Assembly: GCA_965204655.1 (NCBI GenBank) | Contig: OZ241998.1 | Location: 1,736,001-1,800,000, forward strand | DNA from: CATQHL01 sp965204655 | Lineage (GTDB): Bacteria; Actinomycetota; Acidimicrobiia; Acidimicrobiales; CATQHL01 | Length of the DNA stretch: 64,000 nucleotides | Direction of reading: 5' to 3' | Part shown: positions 1 through 8,177 of the stretch, one piece after another | Numbering within the stretch: position 1 is the first letter of the stretch | Layout of the letters: each line of letters starts with the position of its first letter | Notes under the pieces: model-generated | What the model was told of the DNA's origin: nothing | Databases searched by the model: none | Seen by the model: only the letters and a program-made list of their open reading frames with translations | Position numbers and translations under genes: made by a program

Positions 1-665
1 TTGCGATCTATATAAGGGGTGAGAATCAGCAGAAAGAGGGCAATCCCAGGAATTGTTACTCCGGCCACCATGGGGTGAAACATCGTGAGCAGTTCCTGGA
101 GTCCAAGAAAATACCAGGGCGCCTTGGAAGGATTGGGGGTCTCGTTTACGTTGGCTAGCTCCAGGAGAGGAGCGTTCACGAAAACGGAAAAGACCAGCAG
201 GAAAGCCGTGACAAGCAAGGCTGCCACGAACTCCACTAAGAGCAGATGCGGCCAGACATGCACCTTGTCGGAAGGCTTGGCCTTTACGTCCTGGATGGAA
301 CCCGACTTGACCACTGTAAGCAAGCGCTGGGTGTGCCCTCCCGGCCCGGTGGGAGCCATCCCCCCTGGCGGCGCCGCAGCCGGCGGTGAAGGCGTCGCCG
401 ACGGGGCCGGGGCCCTTGACGCCTGCTCGGCCAGGGAGCGGGTGCGATCGAGCAAGTGGGGCGGGATTTTGTCCGGATCGCCCGAAGCGGCAGGCGGCTG
501 ACCCGCTGGAGTCGAAGCGGCGGCAGGCGCGGCGTCGGGCGCGGGAGCGTCAGCGGAAGCGGGGGCTTCCTGCGCGCCCTCCCCGGCAGACTCGCGCTCT
601 AGACGCTCGCGAGCTTCCTTAGCCCGCTGCAAGAGATGTTCTGGGACTTCAGGAAGGTCTGCCAT
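1..665 (-). CDS. Cytochrome b C-terminal (subunit IV-like) protein, 3' end cut off
   Basis: Partial: the frame starts at ATG 665 and runs off the left edge after 221 residues. Residues 1-110 are an Ala/Pro-rich soluble extension. Membrane helices follow at about 140-165 and 200-217. The stretch NPSKAPWYFLGLQELL (about 178-193) is the quinol-site loop of the cytochrome b C-terminal half. The usual PEWY is APWY here, so the Glu that helps quinol oxidation in classical bc1 is missing. The N-terminus holds two copies of a P-x-x-LL-x-R motif (near residues 8 and 68) that recurs in the divergent cytochrome c. The gene lies 3 bases after the b6-like gene and should form one split cytochrome b with it. 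The family is clear; the electron acceptor is not. Confidence 0.85.
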   Translation of the reverse strand, partial: MADLPEVPEHLLQRAKEARERLERESAGEGAQEAPASADAPAPDAAPAAASTPAGQPPAASGDPDKIPPHLLDRTRSLAEQASRAPAPSATPSPPAAAPPGGMAPTGPGGHTQRLLTVVKSGSIQDVKAKPSDKVHVWPHLLLVEFVAALLVTAFLLVFSVFVNAPLLELANVNETPNPSKAPWYFLGLQELLTMFHPMVAGVTIPGIALFLLILTPYIDR

Positions 666-668
666 TGA

Positions 669-1436
669 TTACAGAGGCCCGGAAATGCCGCCGTCCTTGC
701 GCACACGCCAGAAGTGGACGGCCAGGAAAATTATCAGGACAAACGGCAGCATCAGCACGTGCAGCACATACCAGCGGAGCAAAGTATCAGTGCCGATTTC
801 AGGGCCGCTAAGCAGCACGAACCGCACCTGGTCTCCAAAAACAGGAGTGAACCCCATCATGTTGGTGCCCACTGTCACCGCCCAGAGTGCCAACTGATCC
901 CACGGCAGCAGATAGCCAGTGAAGGAAAGCAGGAGCGTGAGCGTAAGCAGGATCACGCCCACCACCCAATTGAATTCCCGCGGCGGCTTGTACGCGCCGT
1001 GATAGAAGACCCTCGCCATGTGCAAGAACACGGTCAACACCATCAAGTGTGCGCCCCAGCGATGAATGTTGCGCACGAGCAGTCCAAAAGCCACTTCCGT
1101 CTGCATGACGTAGATGTCGTCCCAGGCCTGCACTGCGGTGGGTCGGTAGAAGAACATCAGGAAAATTCCGGTGACCGTGAGCAGGATGAACAGGAAAAAG
1201 CTCAACCCGCCCAGGCACAGCGTGTAGCTGACACGCACTCCGTGGCGGCGCACCTTCACCGGATGAAGGTGGTAGAGCACGCTGTTCATAATCACATAGG
1301 AGCGGTTCCTCGGGCTGTCGGAATAACCCTTGCGGAATATGGAACCCGGGCGGAAAATAGAACTCCAAGCCTGCGAACCCTGGACTTTCTCGCCTAGACG
1401 CTTGATGTCCTTTCCGGATGGAAGTTTTGGTGGCAC
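669..1436 (-). CDS. Cytochrome b6-like protein (N-terminal half of cytochrome b)
   Basis: 255 residues with four transmembrane helices, the diheme core of a quinol-oxidising complex. Heme ligands are H125 and H139 in helix B and H226 and H241 in helix D. The second pair is 15 apart, as in b6 proteins, rather than 14 as in mitochondrial-type cytochrome b. C74, in LCLGG before the helix ending in FYRPT, aligns with the Cys that binds the extra heme c_i in b6f and Bacillus-type b6c complexes. The start is GTG at 1436. It sits between the ferredoxin gene and the subunit IV-like gene in one operon. The split arrangement is unlike the fused QcrB of most Actinomycetota. Confidence 0.92.
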   Translation of the reverse strand: MPPKLPSGKDIKRLGEKVQGSQAWSSIFRPGSIFRKGYSDSPRNRSYVIMNSVLYHLHPVKVRRHGVRVSYTLCLGGLSFFLFILLTVTGIFLMFFYRPTAVQAWDDIYVMQTEVAFGLLVRNIHRWGAHLMVLTVFLHMARVFYHGAYKPPREFNWVVGVILLTLTLLLSFTGYLLPWDQLALWAVTVGTNMMGFTPVFGDQVRFVLLSGPEIGTDTLLRWYVLHVLMLPFVLIIFLAVHFWRVRKDGGISGPL

Positions 1437-1482
1437 GATGCTCTGATCCGTCTCCTACAATCTCGGCGATCTTGTCCGGCGG

Positions 1483-1899
1483 CTAAGCCAGCCGCATTCC
1501 GTAGCCGTAGCCGTAGCTAGGCATCCGCTGATGAGTATCTCCGCCCGGCGGTGCATCTCCGACTTTCCCCATAATGATGACTCCCGTGGGGCAGCGGTCT
1601 ACGCAAAGAGCGCAGCGCGTGCAGACGTCGTCGTCTATGGTAAAAATCACGTGGTCGGAGGGGTCGGCTCCTGGGCGTTCCGTGCCTATCGCCGCATCCA
1701 CGGCGTCCGGGGTGACCATGTGTATGCACTTCCAGGGACAAATGTCCACACAGCCTTCGCACATTATGCATTCCGACTGATCGATGTGGATGAACTGCTT
1801 GGGTTTCACAGCCTTAGACAGCCAGTCGGCGTCAACTTCGGCAAGGACATAGTCGTCGCGAAATTCGGGCATGGGAGGGTTGGCGTCGGTGGAGGCCAT
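1483..1899 (-). CDS. Ferredoxin with two [4Fe-4S] clusters
   Basis: 138 residues. Two classical cluster motifs C-x2-C-x2-C-x3-C-P are visible: CIMCEGCVDICP (about 43-54) and CTRCALCVDRCP (about 92-103). An acidic spacer of about 40 residues separates them, and a Tyr/Gly-rich tail follows. There is no signal peptide, so it should work on the cytoplasmic side. Its ATG overlaps the stop of the upstream membrane gene by one base (TGATG), so translation is coupled. Its place in the cytochrome b operon suggests that it carries electrons to or from the complex. No Rieske gene is visible here, although one could lie left of the window. Confidence 0.88.
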   Translation of the reverse strand: MASTDANPPMPEFRDDYVLAEVDADWLSKAVKPKQFIHIDQSECIMCEGCVDICPWKCIHMVTPDAVDAAIGTERPGADPSDHVIFTIDDDVCTRCALCVDRCPTGVIIMGKVGDAPPGGDTHQRMPSYGYGYGMRLA

Positions 1900-2495
1900 C
1901 AGTTGGATTCTCCTTCTTTAACGAGCGGGCGTCCGTAGGTTGAGGCCGGAACGGGTGCTCGCTCCGCTGGACGTCCGCGGTTCTGCCAGATGTTGCCAAT
2001 GGCCACTTGAGCCACAAGGGCTAGACCGTAGATAAGCACGGCCACTATGTCGCGCACCACACGGTAGTTCAGCTCAAACGGCAGCGACCAAGACAGCAGT
2101 CCTTGACCCTCTGCCCACCACGAAGGCAGGATAGGGCCGATGAACTGCCGATCTTGACGCCAGTTCAGTTCGTTGTCTGCGAAGGCCAGCCACCAGTGCG
2201 GCACCACGCCGTAAACCCAGAACATCAAGAAAAAAACGAAGAACGCCCCAACCATGGCCTGACCCCAGGTAACAGGCGCGTCGTCCCGCCGGCGACGGGC
2301 GTATTCCACGACCCCGACTGCACCGAGGCAGAACACGATCCATGAGCCGGTGAAGGCGACGTTCAAATAAGGAGGGTCGGCGTCGCCAGTAATTCCGATC
2401 CACAGCATTAAGCCTCCGAATAGCAGAACAGAACTGCCGATTAAGGCACCGTGGAACTTCTTAGCTGCGACATCAACGGGGCGGATTTCTGTCAC
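1899..2495 (-). CDS. Four-helix membrane protein of the cytochrome b operon
   Basis: 198 residues; function not recognised. Hydrophobic segments lie at about 17-35, 45-63, 80-100 and 148-168, with a loop rich in Trp and acidic residues between the third and fourth, and a polar C-terminus. The start is GTG 2495 with a good ribosome site (AAGGAG) 5 bases upstream. It is the first gene of the minus-strand operon and overlaps the ferredoxin start by one base. The context suggests an accessory or anchoring subunit of the quinol-oxidising complex; that role is inference from position only. Confidence 0.75.
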   Translation of the reverse strand: MTEIRPVDVAAKKFHGALIGSSVLLFGGLMLWIGITGDADPPYLNVAFTGSWIVFCLGAVGVVEYARRRRDDAPVTWGQAMVGAFFVFFLMFWVYGVVPHWWLAFADNELNWRQDRQFIGPILPSWWAEGQGLLSWSLPFELNYRVVRDIVAVLIYGLALVAQVAIGNIWQNRGRPAERAPVPASTYGRPLVKEGESN

Positions 2496-2947
2496 GTTGC
2501 TCCTTGGCTGTTCCTTTCGTGGTTTATTGCGTGGTTCATCGTCGCGATGCTAGTCATGTAATGATGATTCTGCCGTGTCCGACCATTTAAGGCAATCCAT
2601 TTACGTCAATCGGGGCCGGACGAGCCGACGCAAGGGCGGCCGGCAGGTGTCTAGCCGGGGGTATGACAGCCAGGCTGCCCTAGCGGGGCTGCTCGTGAAA
2701 ATGCTCACAAGAAGTTTACTCACAGAGCAGGGAAATGCTTTATTTTGACGTTTCGGCCCGAGACAAGGCAGCAACCGGAGAGTTGAGACAGGCGAATACA
2801 CCAAGGTATCAACGGGGTCGGGCGGAGCACAGAATTCTGGCTGCGACTCGAAAACAGGCAACGGCGGCGCAACTCTGAGTGAGTTAAGCAATTCGCTAGG
2901 ATTACACAAGCCCGACACAAGACACCCAGACAGACACTTAGGACGTT
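2496..2947. promoter_or_regulatory. Divergent intergenic region between the two respiratory transcription units
   Basis: 452 bases without a convincing gene. It must hold promoters for the minus-strand cytochrome b operon and the plus-strand cytochrome c gene. A ribosome site for the minus operon lies just beside GTG 2495, and an AGGA at 2939-2942 precedes GTG 2948. Open frames on the minus strand here have no ribosome site and no recognisable protein character. I could not pick out a confident -35/-10 pair. Confidence 0.5.
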
Positions 2948-3775
2948 GTGGTCGAAGTCCCTGAATACCTTCTAGAACGCTCGCGCCAGCGGCGTCTGGA
3001 GCTCACCGGCAGCGCCGGGGAATCCCCCGCGCCCGCCGACGCTCCCGCTCCTGCGCAAACGGCTGCTGCCAGCGCTCCCGCTGTGGCAGCCGCTCCTGCG
3101 GCGCTGCCGGAAATACCGCCTGCGCCGCCTCCGCCTCCGCCTCCCAAGCCGAAGCCATGGATACAGGCCGCACTCAGCCGCAACAAGATCCCTTACTGGG
3201 TAATGCCGGTTCTGCTGTTTCTTCCGATCTGGGCGTACATCTATGTCGGAACGTTGGAAGAACCGACGCGTGCGGTCACCGGCATCATCGCCGAGGGCCA
3301 GGAGGTTTTTCAAGCCAAATGCGCCGCTTGTCACACTGCGTCCGGCGGGGGGTCGAGCAGCGGCCCCAAGTTGAGCGACGGCGAAGTCCTGCTGACCTTC
3401 CCTGACGACGCAGAGAACCTGGGGCTCGCGCAGCATGTGCACTGGGTGCTGCAAGGAACTAACGGGATCGGAGAAGGAAATCCCTACGGCGCACCCGAAA
3501 GGGAACGCACCGCCGGCTGGTTTGCCAACATGCCCGGCCATGCCGGCGATCTTTCTGCCCGGGAAATCCTGGCCGTGGTTCTCTATGAACGCGTCACCCA
3601 CGGGGCCAGCGAACTGGCCGCAACCCTGGCGCCCATCACCGACGACGCCCTAAACGCTGGAACGCTGGAGTTGCCGGAGAACTTCTCCGAGGAAACCTCC
3701 GTGGAAGACACAGCAGCCATCTTGGCGCCCCTGCAGCCTGCGGGCGAACAGGCTGCAGGCGAAGGCGAATCCTGA
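2948..3775 (+). CDS. Membrane-anchored monoheme cytochrome c
   Basis: 275 residues. Order: a short N-terminal motif (PEYLLERSR, 5-13), an Ala/Pro-rich stretch (about 22-70, with a run of eight prolines), one transmembrane helix (81-101), then an exported heme domain with CAACH at 125-129. M195 (in ANMPGH) is the likely sixth ligand. An acidic tail follows. The long cytoplasmic leader before the anchor is unusual for a cytochrome c. Its P-x-x-LL-x-R motif is shared with the subunit IV-like protein encoded opposite, so the two probably meet in one complex. The start is GTG 2948. The stop overlaps the start of the MenJ-like gene. Confidence 0.87.
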   Translation: MVEVPEYLLERSRQRRLELTGSAGESPAPADAPAPAQTAAASAPAVAAAPAALPEIPPAPPPPPPPKPKPWIQAALSRNKIPYWVMPVLLFLPIWAYIYVGTLEEPTRAVTGIIAEGQEVFQAKCAACHTASGGGSSSGPKLSDGEVLLTFPDDAENLGLAQHVHWVLQGTNGIGEGNPYGAPERERTAGWFANMPGHAGDLSAREILAVVLYERVTHGASELAATLAPITDDALNAGTLELPENFSEETSVEDTAAILAPLQPAGEQAAGEGES

Positions 3776-5022
3776 CGAGCACTGACCGGCGAGATCTTCT
3801 CGTCGTGGGCGGCGGCCCGGCGGGGGCAGCCGCAGCTTTTTGGGCGGCATCCGGCGGGCTGGATGTTCTGGTGCTGGAGAAGAAGGACTTTCCGCGTCCC
3901 AAGACCTGCGGCGACGGACTCACCCCCAGATCCGTCAAGCAACTGGCCGACATGGGCCTAGGGCCGCAACTGGAGGAGTACCACAAGTTCAAGGGGCTGA
4001 GGACTTCGGCCCACGGACGCACTCTGGAACTTCCCTGGCCGGATCACTCCATCTTCCCTTCCCATGGCTACGTGGCTGTGCGCAGCGAGTTGGATCAGAT
4101 GGTCTTGGAAAACGCTCAAGCGGCAGGCGCTCAAGTGCGCTACGGCGCCGAGGCCGTGTCGCCAATCCTGATTGATGGCCTATGTAAGGGAGTAGTCGTC
4201 CTCGACCGCGCCAGCGGCGAGCGGAGCAACGTTGAGGCCCGCTACCTGATCCTCGCTGAAGGCGCCAACTCGCGAATTGGACGAACTCTGGGCTGCCGCC
4301 GGGATCGGTCGTACCCCCAAGGAATGGCAATCCGCACATACTTCGCCAGCCCCCGCCACGACGACCCCTGGATTGAGAGCGTGCTAGACGTGCGCGACCG
4401 CAATGGCGAGCCGATGCCGGGCTACGGCTGGATTTTCCCGCTCGGCGACGGCAGCGTGAACATAGGGATCGGACTGCTGTCCACCTACAAGAACTACCGC
4501 AGCGTGAACACGAGTTGGCTGATGGAAGAGTGGACGCACGCCGTGAGGGACTTCTGGGACATCAATCCGGAAGATCCCTTGAATCCCCCCGTTGGAGGTC
4601 GGCTGCCCATGGCTGGCTCTGTCGAGCCCAAGGCCGGGCCTAATTTCCTGATGGTCGGCGACGCAGCCGGTTACGTAAACCCATTCAACGGAGAGGGGAT
4701 CGACTATGCCTATGAGACTGGGCGGCTGGCCGCTGAACTAGTGGCAGAATCTGTGATCTGCAACGACGGCCTGACCTTGAGCTACTACCCGGAACTTCTA
4801 CAGAAGGAGTACGGGCTCTACTTCAAAGTCGCCCGGCTCTTCGCCCAAGTCATAGGGCGGCCGAGCCTCATGAGTCGGCTGACCCGTGCGGGCATGCAAT
4901 CACAGGCGCTCATGGAAGGGGCGTTCCGCATAATGGCCAACCTGATGGGGGAAGACGAGAGCGGCCCTGCTGAGAAGGTCTACCGATCTCTGGCGTGGGC
5001 GGCCCGCTTCTGGCCGGAGTAG
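3772..5022 (+). CDS. FAD-dependent geranylgeranyl/menaquinone reductase (MenJ-like)
   Basis: About 416 residues. The family reduces isoprenoid double bonds; the closest match I recognise is mycobacterial MenJ, which saturates a menaquinone side chain. Visible: the dinucleotide motif VVGGGPAGAAAA at the N-terminus, CGDGLTPRSV, PGYGWIFPLGDG, and the second FAD motif MVGDAAGYVNPFNGEGI. The first conventional start (GTG 3805) would cut off the first beta strand of the FAD fold. The in-frame CTG at 3772 gives a complete N-terminus like that of MenJ, lies a few bases after GAAGG, and overlaps the cytochrome c stop as CTGA. Co-transcription with a cytochrome c fits work on respiratory quinone. The exact substrate is inferred. 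Confidence 0.88.
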   Translation: MTSTDRRDLLVVGGGPAGAAAAFWAASGGLDVLVLEKKDFPRPKTCGDGLTPRSVKQLADMGLGPQLEEYHKFKGLRTSAHGRTLELPWPDHSIFPSHGYVAVRSELDQMVLENAQAAGAQVRYGAEAVSPILIDGLCKGVVVLDRASGERSNVEARYLILAEGANSRIGRTLGCRRDRSYPQGMAIRTYFASPRHDDPWIESVLDVRDRNGEPMPGYGWIFPLGDGSVNIGIGLLSTYKNYRSVNTSWLMEEWTHAVRDFWDINPEDPLNPPVGGRLPMAGSVEPKAGPNFLMVGDAAGYVNPFNGEGIDYAYETGRLAAELVAESVICNDGLTLSYYPELLQKEYGLYFKVARLFAQVIGRPSLMSRLTRAGMQSQALMEGAFRIMANLMGEDESGPAEKVYRSLAWAARFWPE

Positions 5023-5186
5023 AGGGAACGCTTAGCCGGAGTAAGGGGAGCGAAATGAGCAGCGCTGCCCGCCAATAGGGTTTCCGCACCCGGGCCTTAC
5101 ACGCAGGAAATTCCCCGGATCCGAAGAGTTGATGGCTGAGCCGCACGAGAGGTGGTCGGAAGTACCTAGCTAGGCACCACCAATAG

Positions 5187-6527
5187 TTATTCCCGCAAAT
5201 CTATAGCAGCCACCCAAGTGTTATTATCCCCTGGCGTATCGTCTTCAGAACCTTGAGTCAATGTGATTTCCTCAAACTCAACATCATATTTATAATACAC
5301 TGGCCGCTCTATCCCGTCCTTCGGCGCAGTCCGCCCGGTGTGCTCACGTAAAGATGCGTACCCAACACTGGCACCATTGATCTCTCTTGATGCTACCTTC
5401 TCAAACGCTCTGACGCAGACAGATACGGACTCATCTATTCGCATTAGAAACCACAACCCTCCCTCAGTGTGCCAAACAAAAGCTCGGCAACTAGACACGC
5501 TGCCATCAGTGCTTCCTACAAGATTCCCTGCCCTCTCGCAATCATGCTCATAGCAAATATGCACATGAGATGTTCCCTTAGCTATATCTTCCATCTGCTC
5601 TTCCGCTGAAGCTTGATCAATATAATCCCACACTTTTAATCCCCCTTCATAATCATAACCTGGCAAAGCCCTATCCTCCCGCCATAGATTCTTGTTATAC
5701 GTTGTTCCCAACCCACCTATCCAGCGTGCTTCCTGATAATCATCTCGTATCCCCATTGCATAGAACGCGTATTCCCAAAACTGAGAGGCCGTTTCTTCTG
5801 TCTCCGAACATTCATAACTGTCAGACTCTGACACATATATCACCACCAAGCTTGACCCGCATTCGGGCGTTGGATAACACCGGCGAGTCCCGCTAGAATC
5901 TGTCCTATCAATCCATCCGGCCCAGCATGGAAAAATCGCCTTTCCCGTGGACTCCCTTAATTCGTTAATGCATCTTGTGCCTGCGCTCACTATAGGGTTT
6001 CTATCTGTCTCTCTAATAGATATGATATACGACCAAGTGTCATTAGAACAGACCACATAGTCGTATTCCATTCCTTTCGCTGTGCAAACACTTTCACTGT
6101 CCAACCTGCCTGTGATTTCTATCAAATTGAAAACCACCCCAGCTTGTAGTATGTCATCTGATGCTCTCCGAAATCCTTCATTAGCATCCACTAATGGCGA
6201 AACTATGTCTTCGCATCCTCTCAGCATTAAGATGTCCGAAACCGACACTTTCACACACCGCCACCTTGTGGTCTGCCACTTGGCTATTTGTAACCATGCG
6301 CAATCGGGAGGGGAAGGCCGCTGCGTGGTCGTTGTAACGGCGGGGCATAGCCATGTTTCTTCATCTATAAGCCACTGGGGAATTTCCCCGTTGCCGCATT
6401 TGGGTTCAGGCGGTCGTGTTGTGTCAGGCGGGACGATTGTAGCTGTGTCTGTGTTTTGGCTGCACGATACTAATATGGAGGCAAGTACCGCAGATGCCAC
6501 CAGTGTTACCATTAAGGTGTTTCTCAT
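5187..6527 (-). CDS. Cys/Trp-repeat lipoprotein, paralog 1 of 4
   Basis: 446 residues; no known family recognised. A signal peptide with lipobox LVSC (Cys22) predicts a surface lipoprotein. A short Thr/Pro linker leads to two units of pattern C-x7-W-x4-6-W-x-C (C44-C61, C76-C91). This copy lacks the third unit found in its three neighbours. The middle holds more Cys pairs. The C-terminal domain (from about residue 230) carries the family blocks ETEETASQFWEYAF, ARWIGGLG, CYEHDC, NGAS and NTWVAAIDLRE. The DNA is visibly AT-richer than the flanks. It is the last gene of the array and has its own upstream TATAAT-like element. Confidence 0.8.
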   Translation of the reverse strand: MRNTLMVTLVASAVLASILVSCSQNTDTATIVPPDTTRPPEPKCGNGEIPQWLIDEETWLCPAVTTTTQRPSPPDCAWLQIAKWQTTRWRCVKVSVSDILMLRGCEDIVSPLVDANEGFRRASDDILQAGVVFNLIEITGRLDSESVCTAKGMEYDYVVCSNDTWSYIISIRETDRNPIVSAGTRCINELRESTGKAIFPCWAGWIDRTDSSGTRRCYPTPECGSSLVVIYVSESDSYECSETEETASQFWEYAFYAMGIRDDYQEARWIGGLGTTYNKNLWREDRALPGYDYEGGLKVWDYIDQASAEEQMEDIAKGTSHVHICYEHDCERAGNLVGSTDGSVSSCRAFVWHTEGGLWFLMRIDESVSVCVRAFEKVASREINGASVGYASLREHTGRTAPKDGIERPVYYKYDVEFEEITLTQGSEDDTPGDNNTWVAAIDLRE

Positions 6528-6558
6528 TGTTTATCTTTTGTTGATGGGCTAAAGCTAA

Positions 6559-6580
6559 GGGGATTATATTCAAAGGTTAC
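6559..6580 (-). promoter_or_regulatory. Conserved promoter-like element upstream of lipoprotein paralog 1
   Basis: On the minus strand this reads GTAACCTTTG then AATATAATCCCC, a perfect TATAAT hexamer about 35 bases before the ATG at 6527. Closely related strings precede the other three paralogs (8122-8143, 9742-9758, 11396-11416). The conservation of this block suggests that each gene has its own promoter. No clear -35 box is seen. Confidence 0.5.
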
Positions 6581-6614
6581 GAAATACTTATTCTGATAGA
6601 CACAAACCCTATAG

Positions 6615-8090
6615 TTATTCCCGCAAATCTATAGCAGCCACCCAAGTGTTATTATCCACAGGCGATTCATTTTTGGAACTTTGGGACAATGTGATTTCTT
6701 TAAACTCAACATAGTATTCATAATACACTGGTCGCTCGATATCGTCTTTCGGCACGGTCCGGCCAGTGTCCTTACTAGAAGATGAGTACCCAGCACTAGC
6801 ACCATTAATCTCTCCTGATACTACCTTTCCAAACGCTCTGACGCAGACAGGTACGGACTCTTCTATCCGCATTAAAAACCATAACCCTTCCTCGGTCTGC
6901 CAAACAAAAGCGTGACAACCAGACACGTTGAAGTCAGTGCTACCCAGAAGATTCCCTGCCTTCGCGCAATCATGCTCATAGCAAATATACAGATGAGATT
7001 TTCCTGTACCTATACGCAGCATATGTTCTTCCGCTGAAGCTTGACTCATAAACCTCCATTCTCTTAATCCCCACTCGGAATCTGTCCAGGTCAGCTTCAT
7101 GTATGCACTACCCAGCCCACCTATCCAGCGTGCTTTCTGATAATCCCCTTGGATGCCCCTAGAGTGAAACGCGTACTCCCAAAACTGAGAGGCCGTTTCT
7201 TCTGTCTCCGAACATACATATCTGTCAGACTCTGACACATATCTCGCTACCAAACTTGACCCGCATTCGGGCGAAGAATAACACTGGCGAGTCCCGCTAG
7301 AATCTCTCCTCTCAATCAATCCAGCATCGCAGTCTAGTTCAAAAAGTGGCTCTTCCGTGCCGGCTCTTATTCCGTTGAGGCATCGTCTACCCGCGTTCAC
7401 TACAGGATTGTTAGCTGTCTCTTTGATAGATGCGATATATGTCCAAATGTCATTAGAACAGACCACATAGTCGTCTTCTATTCCTTCCGCTGTGCAAACG
7501 GTTTCGCTGTCCAGCCTACCTCTGATTTCTATCAAACGGAAAACCATCCCGGCTCTCCTTATGTCGTCTGCCGATCTCCTATATCCTTCGCTTGCCTCCT
7601 CTGACGGCAAAGCCGAGAATTCGCATCTCCTCAGCATTGAAGTGTTTGGCGTACAAGACCAGAGAGACGTTTTGGAATCCCACGAGGGGTTCTCTATTCT
7701 GCTGCAAGTCAGGCCCGCTTCCGAAGACGACATTCTCGCGCACTGCCATCTTGTGGACTGCCATTTAGCTTCTGTGTGGCCTTCGCATTCGGGAGGGGAC
7801 GGTCGCTGTGTGGTCGTTGTAACGGCCGGGCACAACCATGTTTTGTCATTTGTTAGCCACTGGGGAGTTTCCCCGTTGCCACACTTAGGTTCAGGCGGGC
7901 GGGTCGTGGTGGGTATCGTTGTTGTTTCTGTTGTCGGAGCAAGCGGGACGATTGTGGTCGTTTCGACGATTGGGATCGTTGCCGCGCTCGTGGGAACGGG
8001 CAGGGTTGTGTCTGTGTTTTGGCTGCACGATACTAATATGGAGGCAAGTACCGCAGATACCGCCAGTGTTGCCATTAAGGTGTTTCTCAT
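6615..8090 (-). CDS. Cys/Trp-repeat lipoprotein, paralog 2 of 4
   Basis: 491 residues. Signal peptide and lipobox LVSC (Cys22); a long Thr/Pro/Val linker (about 24-66) that is longer than in paralog 1. Three clear units follow: C70-W78-W85-C87, C102-W110-W115-C117 and C129-W137-W144-C146, each with exactly seven residues between the first Cys and the first Trp. Further on, CGSSLVARYVSESDRYVC repeats the spacing with Tyr in place of Trp. The C-terminal domain matches the other paralogs to the end (NTWVAAIDLRE). Its 87-base upstream spacer is nearly identical to the spacer upstream of paralog 1, which indicates recent tandem duplication. Function unknown; extracellular binding or structural roles are possible. 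Confidence 0.8.
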   Translation of the reverse strand: MRNTLMATLAVSAVLASILVSCSQNTDTTLPVPTSAATIPIVETTTIVPLAPTTETTTIPTTTRPPEPKCGNGETPQWLTNDKTWLCPAVTTTTQRPSPPECEGHTEAKWQSTRWQCARMSSSEAGLTCSRIENPSWDSKTSLWSCTPNTSMLRRCEFSALPSEEASEGYRRSADDIRRAGMVFRLIEIRGRLDSETVCTAEGIEDDYVVCSNDIWTYIASIKETANNPVVNAGRRCLNGIRAGTEEPLFELDCDAGLIERRDSSGTRQCYSSPECGSSLVARYVSESDRYVCSETEETASQFWEYAFHSRGIQGDYQKARWIGGLGSAYMKLTWTDSEWGLREWRFMSQASAEEHMLRIGTGKSHLYICYEHDCAKAGNLLGSTDFNVSGCHAFVWQTEEGLWFLMRIEESVPVCVRAFGKVVSGEINGASAGYSSSSKDTGRTVPKDDIERPVYYEYYVEFKEITLSQSSKNESPVDNNTWVAAIDLRE

Positions 8091-8121
8091 TGTTTATCTT
8101 TTTGTTGATGGGCTGAAGCAA

Positions 8122-8143
8122 GGGGACTATATTCAAAGGTTAC
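8122..8143 (-). promoter_or_regulatory. Conserved promoter-like element upstream of lipoprotein paralog 2
   Basis: The same block as at 6559-6580, with one change: the hexamer reads TATAGT. It lies in an 87-base spacer that is almost identical to the spacer before paralog 1. Confidence 0.45.
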
Positions 8144-8177
8144 GAAATATTTATTTTGATAGACACAAACCCTATAG

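Noticed and set aside
2601..2918. 105-residue minus-strand open frame in the divergent respiratory spacer
   Set aside because: No ribosome site, no domain, and an amino-acid make-up typical of a chance frame.
5151..5181. GGTGGT...ACCACC inverted repeat between the MenJ-like gene and lipoprotein paralog 1
   Set aside because: Six-base stem with a long loop and no T run; too weak to call a terminator.
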